From positions 1 through 19,613 of the forward strand of contig JANRKT010000222.1 of NCBI GenBank assembly GCA_033763355.1: a stretch of 19,613 bases of DNA, written 5' to 3'. The position numbers and the translations under genes were made by a program. Shown here piece after piece: positions 14,428-19,613 of the stretch. The notes below the pieces were generated by a model that was not told where the DNA came from, did no database searches, and worked only from the letters and a program-made list of their open reading frames with translations. Within the stretch, counting starts at the first letter, position 1; each line of letters begins with the position of its first letter. This stretch comes from JANRKT01 sp033763355. GTDB lineage: Bacteria > Bacteroidota > Bacteroidia > Chitinophagales > Chitinophagaceae.

Positions 14428-15405
14428 TTATTTATTTTGGGCTGCCGTCTTCTTTTTTATAATTCCGCTGTTGAGGAATTTTAGTGAACGCACTTCTTTT
14501 TCATTCAGGTACCTCCATTTGCCCCTGTCCACATTTTTCTTGGTAAGATTGGCAAACATCACACGGTCAAGATTTTTTACGTCATAACCGAGGTGTTCAA
14601 AAATGCGGCGCACAACCCTGTTGCGGCCGCTGTGAATTTCTATGCCAATTACGGATTTGTCTTTTGCATCAGCATAACCCAGGGCATCCGCTTTTACAAA
14701 ACCATCTTCCAGCTCAAGCCCGGAAAGAATGGCCTGGAAATCTTTTTTATCAAGCGGTTTATCCAGTTTTACTTCATATATTTTTTTTACTTCGTTAGAC
14801 GGATGGGCAAGTTTTTGTGTCAGCTCGCCGTCATTGGTGAGCAATAAAACCCCGGTGGTATTCCTGTCAAGACGGCCGACCGGGTAAATTCTTTCAGTGG
14901 CAGCATTTTTTATTAACTGCAATACTGTTTTCCTTCCCTGCGGGTCATCAGTAGTGGTAATGTAATCTTTGGGTTTATTGAGCAGGATGTAAACAAGGTT
15001 TTTAGCGATAAAGATTTTTTTCCCGTTCACCGTTACATCATCTTTTGCAGACACCCTGTGCCCCGGTTCAGTAACAAGTTCGCCGTTTACTTTTACTTTC
15101 CCGGTTTTAACCAATTCAGCAGCATCCCTTCTTGAACATATCCCGCAATGGGCAATGAATTTGTTCAGGGGAATTAAATCTGTTTCAGGATTCCGGTTTG
15201 GGATATCAGGTTTTAGCAGAGTTTTTGTGCCTTTATTGCTGCCGGCTGCGGACTGATGACTGCCGGCTGCCGGCTGGTTACGTTTCTTTTCAAAATACGC
15301 TTCCCTTTCTTTCTTCCATTTTTTCTTTTGCTGGCGGAACTCTTCTTTTACTGCACTGTTCTTTTTTTTCGGGAAAAACTTTTCAAAGCCACTTGTCTTT
15401 TTCAT
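14428..15405 (-). CDS. RsuA/RluB-family pseudouridine synthase with S4 domain
   Basis: The 325-residue enzyme has a Lys/Arg-rich, probably disordered N-terminal arm (1-75). It is followed by an S4 RNA-binding domain (about 78-125: IPLNKFIAHCGICSRRDA, GKVKVNG), then the catalytic core with YILLNKPKDYITT (139-151), PVGRLDRNTTGVLLLTNDG (175-193, nucleophile D180) and HSGRNRVVRRIFEHLGY (258-274). The motif spelling GRLDRNTTG fits the RluB/RluE/RsuA group, and the S4 domain points to RluB or RluF-like rRNA targets. Residues 44-57 (QPAAGSHQSAAGSN) are encoded by a six-unit heptamer repeat. The stop is 33 bp before the methyltransferase gene on the same strand. A minus-strand TATATTTG -7 box lies just downstream of the Spy-gene terminator. 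Confidence 0.92.
   Translation of the reverse strand: MKKTSGFEKFFPKKKNSAVKEEFRQQKKKWKKEREAYFEKKRNQPAAGSHQSAAGSNKGTKTLLKPDIPNRNPETDLIPLNKFIAHCGICSRRDAAELVKTGKVKVNGELVTEPGHRVSAKDDVTVNGKKIFIAKNLVYILLNKPKDYITTTDDPQGRKTVLQLIKNAATERIYPVGRLDRNTTGVLLLTNDGELTQKLAHPSNEVKKIYEVKLDKPLDKKDFQAILSGLELEDGFVKADALGYADAKDKSVIGIEIHSGRNRVVRRIFEHLGYDVKNLDRVMFANLTKKNVDRGKWRYLNEKEVRSLKFLNSGIIKKKTAAQNK
15235..15276 (-). repeat. Six-unit heptamer tandem repeat inside the RluB-like gene
   Basis: Read on the coding strand the units are CAGCCGG, CAGCCGG, CAGTCAT, CAGTCCG, CAGCCGG, CAGCAAT: period 7, 42 bp in total. They encode residues 44-57 in the disordered arm. Three units are identical; the others differ by two to four bases. 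GC content is clearly above the surrounding gene. Confidence 0.85.
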
Positions 15406-15442
15406 CTGGAGTGTGTTTCTGTTTTACAACAGTAGTGAGCGG

Positions 15443-15450
15443 CAAATATA
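15443..15450 (-). promoter_or_regulatory. Candidate -7 element (TATATTTG) of the RluB-like gene
   Basis: Read on the minus strand the sequence is TATATTTG, an exact TAnnTTTG match, 37 bp before the RluB-like ATG and directly after the terminator of the Spy-like gene. No TTTG at normal spacing is seen, because that position falls in the terminator hairpin. Confidence 0.38.
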
Positions 15451-15451
15451 T

Positions 15452-15486
15452 AAATAAAAAACCCCTTCATTTGCAGAAAGGGCTTT
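15452..15486 (-). terminator. Intrinsic terminator after the Spy-like gene
   Basis: On the minus strand AAAGCCCTTTC pairs with GAAGGGGTTTT across a 7-nt loop (11 pairs including two G-U), followed by a T-rich tract ending in ATTTA. Positions of the arms on the plus strand are 15476-15486 and 15458-15468. It separates the Spy-like gene from the RluB-like gene. Confidence 0.72.
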
Positions 15487-15499
15487 ATTTCACAACTTT

Positions 15500-16129
15500 C
15501 TACCTCGCTATTTTCTCTTTGCGGTGGCGCCTCATTTCTTCCATCTTCTTTAATTGTTCTTCTGTCAGCAGTTTTTTTACTTCTGCCTTATGTTCTTCTG
15601 CCAGTTTTTTTATTTGCTCTCTTTTATCGGTGCGGCTCAGGCTTTCGTTTTCTTTCAGCGATTTCATTTTGCTTTTGAAACTGCTGCCGAGGTTGCTGAG
15701 CTGCGAAGCCTGTGCATCAGACAGTCCCAGTTTGATTTTTGCTTTCTCCAGCCTTGCTTTTGCATTTACCTCATGTATGGCTTTGCGTTCCCTTTTCATT
15801 TGTTCCAGCTTTGTTTTCTGCTCTGCAGTAAGCAATTGCTGCATTGAAGTTTTATGGTCTTTTACAAGCGCTGCTTTTCTGTCACGCATTTCTTTTACGG
15901 TAATGTTTTCGTTTGAATTTAATTCCTGCATCTTTTTTCTGAAATCTTCGTTGATGGTTTTCAGTTGCTGCTTCTGCGCATCTGAAAAATTCAACTGCTT
16001 TGCTACGTCAGCCCTGTGGCGTTTCATCATTTTGCGGGGATGATGTTGCCCTTGCTTTTCTTTTTCCTGTGCGGTGGCAGCAAAACTTACAAATGCCGCC
16101 ATTACCAATCCTAAAAGTGTCCATTTCAT
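15500..16129 (-). CDS. Spy/CpxP-like periplasmic protein with two internal repeats
   Basis: From ATG 16129 the product has 209 residues and begins with a signal peptide, MKWTLLGLVMAAFVSFAATAQ, with cleavage likely after ATA. Extending the frame upstream to 16300 would put more than 50 residues ahead of the signal peptide and overlap rlmN, so it is rejected. The mature part is charged and helical, and holds two copies of a ~75-residue unit: LNFSDAQKQQLK...LLTAEQKTKLEQM and LGLSDAQASQLS...LLTEEQLKKMEEM. LSDAQ and LLTxEQ match the LTxxQ motif of the Spy/CpxP family of periplasmic chaperones and stress sensors, which bind unfolded proteins. It lies 94 bp downstream of rlmN. A GC-rich dyad in its leader may control it. 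Confidence 0.82.
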   Translation of the reverse strand: MKWTLLGLVMAAFVSFAATAQEKEKQGQHHPRKMMKRHRADVAKQLNFSDAQKQQLKTINEDFRKKMQELNSNENITVKEMRDRKAALVKDHKTSMQQLLTAEQKTKLEQMKRERKAIHEVNAKARLEKAKIKLGLSDAQASQLSNLGSSFKSKMKSLKENESLSRTDKREQIKKLAEEHKAEVKKLLTEEQLKKMEEMRRHRKEKIAR

Positions 16130-16144
16130 GTGATTTAAATTTTT

Positions 16145-16171
16145 GGTACAGCAAATAGACGGGGCTGTACC
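16145..16171. promoter_or_regulatory. 8-11-8 inverted repeat in the leader of the Spy-like gene
   Basis: GGTACAGC (16145-16152) and GCTGTACC (16164-16171) are perfect inverted repeats with an 11-base centre. On the minus-strand mRNA they would fold into a stable hairpin ending 15 nt before the ATG, or as DNA they could form a 27-bp operator. No T-tract follows in the transcribed direction, so it is not a terminator. Confidence 0.5.
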
Positions 16172-16223
16172 TGCTGGGTTTAACTGCAGTAAGAATTTCT
16201 TCGTAGATGGTAAATTGTAATGA

Positions 16224-17276
16224 TCAGCGGCTGTCTTTATTGGCCAGTTGTCCGCAGGCCGCATCAATATCTTTGCCGCGGCTGCGGCGCAGGCGGGCAT
16301 TTACTTTGTTTTTTTCAAGCCATGCCATAAACTGCTGCACCTTTTCTTCATCCGGCTTTTCAAAGCTGGCAAAGTCAATGGGGTTGTATTCAATAATGTT
16401 GATTAAATCTGCCGGAACCTGCCTGTAAATCTTTATCAGTTCATCAGCGTCTTTCTGGGAATCATTAAAATCTTTAAAGAGGATGTATTCAAAAGTGATT
16501 TCGTTACCGGTTTGCTTGTAAAAATAATTCAGGGCATCTATCAGCGATTTAATGTTATTGGTATCATTAATGGGCATGATCTCATGTCGTTTCTTATCAT
16601 TTGCAGCATGTAATGATAAAGCAAGTTTAAACCTTACTTTGTCATCACCCAGCTGTTTTATCATTTTGGCTACACCTGCAGTGGAAACGGTAATTCTCCT
16701 GGCGCTCATACCCAGCCCGTCGGGTGATGATATGCGTTCAATGGCCCGCAATACATTTTTATAATTCAGCAATGGTTCGCCCATGCCCATAAATACAATG
16801 TTGCTGAGTTTTTTATTATAAACCCTTTCGCATTGCTGGTTAATCAATACCACTTCATCATAAATCTCATCAAACTCAAGGTTGCGTTCACGTTCCATGT
16901 AACCGGTTGCACAGAATTTACAACTCAAAGAACACCCGATTTGGGAAGAAACACATGCAGTATATCTCGATTCGGTTGGTATCAGCACACCTTCCACAAG
17001 ATGGTTATCGAAGGTTTTGAAACGTGACTTCACCGTTCCGTCGGCGCTGTATTGGGTGGCGTCAACAGCCAAAGCGGGGAGAGTGAAATTTTCCCCTAAT
17101 TTCTGCCTCAGTTCTTTACTCAGGTTGGTCATATCAGCAAAGCTATGGGCATGTTTCTGCCACAGCCATTCATATACCTGCCTGGCCCTGAATTTTTTTT
17201 CAGCAATGCTTTCAAAATACCCTTCCAGGCCCTGCAAATTCAAATGCCTGATATTTTTTAACCCGGTTTTTAACAT
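16224..17276 (-). CDS. rlmN: Dual-specificity RNA methyltransferase RlmN
   Basis: RlmN is a radical-SAM enzyme that methylates C2 of A2503 in 23S rRNA and A37 in some tRNAs. The 350 residues carry the radical-SAM cluster ligands C115, C119 and C122 in GCSLSCKFCATG, the family base E95 in LVEGVLIP, GMGEPLLNYKNV, the SAM-binding LSLHAAND, and the second methyl-carrying cysteine C341 in KDIDAACGQL. Length and motifs are those of the RlmN branch, not Cfr. The start ATG at 17276 gives MLKTGLKNIRHL. A minus-strand TATCTTTG lies 4 bp before it, suggesting a leaderless mRNA. It heads a minus-strand run containing two pseudouridine synthases and a methyltransferase. Confidence 0.97.
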   Translation of the reverse strand: MLKTGLKNIRHLNLQGLEGYFESIAEKKFRARQVYEWLWQKHAHSFADMTNLSKELRQKLGENFTLPALAVDATQYSADGTVKSRFKTFDNHLVEGVLIPTESRYTACVSSQIGCSLSCKFCATGYMERERNLEFDEIYDEVVLINQQCERVYNKKLSNIVFMGMGEPLLNYKNVLRAIERISSPDGLGMSARRITVSTAGVAKMIKQLGDDKVRFKLALSLHAANDKKRHEIMPINDTNNIKSLIDALNYFYKQTGNEITFEYILFKDFNDSQKDADELIKIYRQVPADLINIIEYNPIDFASFEKPDEEKVQQFMAWLEKNKVNARLRRSRGKDIDAACGQLANKDSR

Positions 17277-17280
17277 GGCG

Positions 17281-17288
17281 CAAAGATA
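17281..17288 (-). promoter_or_regulatory. Candidate rlmN -7 element (TATCTTTG)
   Basis: On the minus strand TATCTTTG is an exact TAnnTTTG match whose last base is 4 nt from the rlmN ATG. The usual initiation distance would place the start of the RNA on or beside the ATG. No clear TTTG is found 19-21 nt upstream. Confidence 0.4.
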
Positions 17289-17402
17289 GCACAGGCCGCA
17301 GTATTGGACTTTTTTTCTTAACTTAATAGTACCTTATATACTTTCCCCCTGAAGGAAGCGGGATATTTGTTACCAACTTTTACAGTATTAAACCTGCTGT
17401 AT

Positions 17403-18029
17403 ATGGAACTGATACGCCGGAGAATTTTAAAGCCAGACCGCATTGGTTTTTACGATAAAGATTTTTTTGTTGAAACAAGGTTTTACCAGTACAGCAAAAG
17501 GTCAGTTTACGCCATGGGTTTTCTGATACTTTGTATTGTTACGGTATTTTTTCTTTTTTCATTTTTTGAAAAAACTTATTCAGCCGTTATACTTGTTGTG
17601 CTTCTTTTTGCCATACCGGTTTACAGCGCCGTGTCGGGCAAAACATGGTTTTCCTTTTCTGTTTTTGATCCGCGGGTACTGAGGCTGGAAAGAAACGGCA
17701 TACAGATTGGCGATGAATTTTTCCGCATACAGGATATTGAATTTGTAAAAATCTACGTCCATTCTTTTTACGGGTTGCGTTGCAATTTTGACCGCATAGG
17801 GTATGATTTTGCTGATGGTTCTGAATATGGTGATAAAAACGAAATCAGGTTTAAAGGGTCCGGCAGGGATTATAAATGCAGGTTCATCCTGCGTAATGGG
17901 GTTGCATATATTGCTTTATACAAATTGATGGAATATTGGAAGGCGATGGGCGTACAGGTTTATTTGAAAGAGGAGTTTTCTTATGATTTTGTGATGAAGC
18001 AGGTTGATGACCCGGTGAAACGTGTTTAA
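17403..18029 (+). CDS. Two-helix membrane protein of unknown function
   Basis: From ATG 17403 the product has 208 residues. Two adjacent hydrophobic helices (about 36-56 and 62-80) form a hairpin after a ~30-residue N-terminal part, MELIRRRILKPDRIGFYDKDFF. A cytosolic C-terminal part of about 125 residues has strand-rich segments such as VLRLERNGIQIGDEFFRIQDIEFVK split over residues 95-120, a layout reminiscent of bacterial PH-like (YcxB/bPH) membrane proteins. That likeness is by layout only. An in-frame TTG at 17367 is less likely as start, since it overlaps the near-consensus -7 string GATATTTG (17362-17369). The gene is divergent from rlmN and converges with the DUF1569 gene. Confidence 0.68.
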   Translation: MELIRRRILKPDRIGFYDKDFFVETRFYQYSKRSVYAMGFLILCIVTVFFLFSFFEKTYSAVILVVLLFAIPVYSAVSGKTWFSFSVFDPRVLRLERNGIQIGDEFFRIQDIEFVKIYVHSFYGLRCNFDRIGYDFADGSEYGDKNEIRFKGSGRDYKCRFILRNGVAYIALYKLMEYWKAMGVQVYLKEEFSYDFVMKQVDDPVKRV

Positions 18030-18039
18030 TTTTTTTGTG

Positions 18040-18489
18040 CTATACCCCAAACTGCTTAAGATGATGATCCAGGTGTTTGTAGGCCAGTTTGCCCCACTGT
18101 TTACGGGTAAGTTTTCTGAAGATGGGGTGTATGGCAAATTCATAATCCTCCGGTGTATCATTTAGTCTTTCCAGTTGCGCTATAAGGGTATCTTTCTGTT
18201 GCTGAAAGCTTCCGGATAATTTCAGTTTCTTCTGTATGTTCAGTTCAGGCGGGGTAGGTGCGTTTTTTGGAAAGCTGATCAGGTCAACAAAAATAAACCT
18301 CACAATTGCCGATCTTACCGGCCCCACACGTACTTTGGAGGGCACATCACCGAATGCCATTTTTATCCCTGCAGCGCAGTGCCCCAGCATTTCAGTTACA
18401 GTCATCCTGCCCCAATGCCTCTTGCTTTCAGGAGTGAGGCAGTTGATGCGGTGAATAAGCTGCTGAATGGTATGGCTGTTTAATGGCAT
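18040..18489 (-). CDS. DUF1569 / DinB-superfamily protein
   Basis: This 149-residue helical protein matches the DUF1569 group of the DinB/YfiT four-helix superfamily (not the polymerase DinB above). Visible features are LIHRINCLTPESKRHWGRMTVTEMLGHC, where a W-x-M-x3-H-type segment places the first histidine at about 37, and the closing HPIFRKLTRKQWGKLAYKHLDHHLKQFGV, with HP-F-LT-W and the H-x3-H pair. The three histidines are positioned as in the metal site of the superfamily. Members are linked to damage response or thiol transfer, but none of this can be assigned here. It is minus-strand, 59 bp after hisS, and may be read through from it. Confidence 0.8.
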   Translation of the reverse strand: MPLNSHTIQQLIHRINCLTPESKRHWGRMTVTEMLGHCAAGIKMAFGDVPSKVRVGPVRSAIVRFIFVDLISFPKNAPTPPELNIQKKLKLSGSFQQQKDTLIAQLERLNDTPEDYEFAIHPIFRKLTRKQWGKLAYKHLDHHLKQFGV

Positions 18490-18548
18490 AACCGTTTAAA
18501 GTGTATGTTGTCTGGATAAAAACGGGAATTTTAACTGAGTGGATTTTA

Positions 18549-19613
18549 TCAGAAGCTGTAATTCAGCAATTGCTCATAAGACAGGGTTTGCTGTTCGCCT
18601 GTTTTAAGGTTTTTCATGTTGCAGGTATGAGATGAAATTTCATTGGCGCCAATAATGACAGCATAAGGGATATTCTTTTTTTCTGCATACTTAAATTGCT
18701 TGTCCATTTTTGTTTTTTCATGATAGAGTTCGCAGCTGATTTTTTTGTGGCGCAACTGCTGCATCAGCTCAAAGGATTTTCTGGCTTCTTCTTCTCCCAT
18801 GTTAAAAAACAATAACCGGGCGCCTGTATGTACTTCTTCAGGAAAAAGTTTTAATTCTTCCATTACATCATAAATCCGGTCAACGCCGAATGAAATGCCC
18901 ACACCGGGAATACCAGGAACACCGAATAAACCTGTAAGGTCATCATATCTTCCGCCGCCGCCAATGCTGCCCATTTTTACTTCTGCAGGTGCTTTGGCTT
19001 CGAATATGATGCCCGTATAGTAATTTAAGCCGCGGGCAAGGGTAAAGTCAATGGTGAATGGTGAATGTTGAGCGGTGAGTGGGGAATAATATATAACAAA
19101 TTCGAGTTCTTCAATTCCTTTTTTGCCGGCTTCATTATTGCCGAGCAGGGTTTTCAACTGCGATATTTTTTCTGCATTGCTTCCGCTGATGCTGAGGTAT
19201 TTTTCAATGGTACTGATTTGTTCTTTATTCAGTCCCCTTTCGCTTAATTCCTCTTTTACTTTTTCTATACCAATCTTATCAAGTTTATCAATGGCAACGG
19301 TTATATCTGTCATCTTATCCGCTCCTCCGCATATTTCCGACAATGCGCTTAGAATTTTCCGGCTGTTGATCCTTAATTCAAAATTTACTATCCCCAGTTG
19401 AGTAAATACATCATTGTAAATGCCGGCAAGTTCCACTTCATTAATCAACGAATAGCTCCCCACCACATCCGCATCGCATTGGAAAAACTCACGGTACCTT
19501 CCTTTCTGCGGCCTGTCTGCACGCCACACGGGTTGTATCTGGTAACGCTTAAACGGAAAGGTAAGCTGGCCATGGTTCATGGCCACATAGCGGGCAAAGG
19601 GGATGGTGAGATC
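18549..19613 (-). CDS. hisS: Histidyl-tRNA synthetase, N-terminus outside window
   Basis: The class II synthetase charges tRNA-His. The frame is open to the right edge and the first residues read DLTIPFARYVAMN, so roughly the first 90-100 residues, including motif 1, lie outside. Present are motif 2 (RYREFFQCDADVVG), the histidine-binding string LARGLNYYTG, motif 3 (GGGRYDDLTGLFG...GVGISFGVDR), and the C-terminal anticodon-binding domain (last ~95 residues). Directly before LARG, the 14 residues YSPLTAQHSPFTID are encoded by a six-unit heptamer repeat (19047-19088). This is unusual for an essential enzyme near its substrate-binding loop. Frame and motifs on both sides are intact, so the gene looks functional. 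Confidence 0.97.
   Translation of the reverse strand, partial: DLTIPFARYVAMNHGQLTFPFKRYQIQPVWRADRPQKGRYREFFQCDADVVGSYSLINEVELAGIYNDVFTQLGIVNFELRINSRKILSALSEICGGADKMTDITVAIDKLDKIGIEKVKEELSERGLNKEQISTIEKYLSISGSNAEKISQLKTLLGNNEAGKKGIEELEFVIYYSPLTAQHSPFTIDFTLARGLNYYTGIIFEAKAPAEVKMGSIGGGGRYDDLTGLFGVPGIPGVGISFGVDRIYDVMEELKLFPEEVHTGARLLFFNMGEEEARKSFELMQQLRHKKISCELYHEKTKMDKQFKYAEKKNIPYAVIIGANEISSHTCNMKNLKTGEQQTLSYEQLLNYSF
19047..19088 (-). repeat. Six-unit heptamer tandem repeat inside hisS
   Basis: On the coding strand the units are TATTCCC, CACTCAC, CGCTCAA, CATTCAC, CATTCAC, CATTGAC: period 7, 42 bp. Units four and five are identical; two others differ by one base and the outer ones are more degenerate. 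The tract is translated in frame as 14 residues just before the conserved FTLARGLNYYTG. Confidence 0.82.

Noticed and set aside
15198..16043. 281-codon plus-strand open frame
   Set aside because: It is antisense to the RluB-like and Spy-like genes. Its Ser/Phe/Cys-rich composition is the complement of Lys/Glu-rich coding sequence.
16130..16300. Upstream extension of the Spy-like gene
   Set aside because: It would overlap rlmN and precede a clear signal peptide that begins at ATG 16129.
18515..18550. GATAAAA/TTTTATC inverted repeat at the end of hisS
   Set aside because: It is a seven-base AT-rich match with a 22-base loop, expected by chance in this composition.
1..19613. Defence systems, mobile elements, CRISPR arrays, tRNA or rRNA genes
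   Set aside because: I looked on both strands and saw no transposase, integrase, terminal repeats, spaced direct repeats or tRNA-like cloverleaf. The gene content is housekeeping.

Overview
The window reads as an ordinary housekeeping segment of a Bacteroidota chromosome, probably a Chitinophagaceae-like member. Three things support this. The primary sigma factor is the short Bacteroidota type that begins MRQLKITKSITNRES. Start codons lack Shine-Dalgarno sequences. Matches to the Bacteroidota -7 promoter element TAnnTTTG recur in front of genes. No mobile element, CRISPR array, tRNA or rRNA was seen. The assignment below phylum level is a guess.

Layout from left to right. At 1-1850 on the plus strand lie the 3' part of a GT-C type membrane glycosyltransferase and a lipoprotein of unknown function. 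At 1896-5514 on the minus strand lie an M20 dipeptidase, a small four-helix membrane protein and an LptF/LptG-type permease. The gap at 3264-3479 holds a conspicuous plus-strand RNA hairpin. A conserved hypothetical gene (5551-6177, plus) converges on a START/AHSA1-like gene (6159-6536, minus). From 6860 to 10318 comes a plus-strand information-processing block: rpoD, ffh, rpsP and rimM, with intrinsic terminators after rpoD and after rpsP. A minus-strand gene of unknown function (10321-10797) lies back to back with dinB (DNA polymerase IV), followed by a 1-Cys peroxiredoxin with a strong terminator.

From 12776 to 17276 the minus strand carries a series dominated by RNA modification: rlmN, a Spy-like periplasmic protein, an S4-domain pseudouridine synthase of the RsuA/RluB group, a zinc-ribbon methyltransferase, and an RluA-type pseudouridine synthase. 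At 17403-18029 (plus) is a two-helix membrane protein of unknown function. At 18040-18489 (minus) is a DUF1569/DinB-superfamily protein. The window ends inside hisS (minus; N-terminus outside).

No new multi-gene system was found. The most unusual features are small. Two unrelated housekeeping genes, hisS and the RluB-like gene, each carry a 42-bp tract of six imperfect heptamers translated in frame. A hairpin RNA candidate lies at 3403-3455. Several regulatory layouts look odd: a promoter motif upstream of a terminator before ffh, -7 boxes only 4 nt from the ATG of rimM and rlmN, a palindrome touching the dinB start, and a dyad in the Spy leader. All coordinates, repeats and motifs were read by eye; family names come from remembered motifs, not searches.
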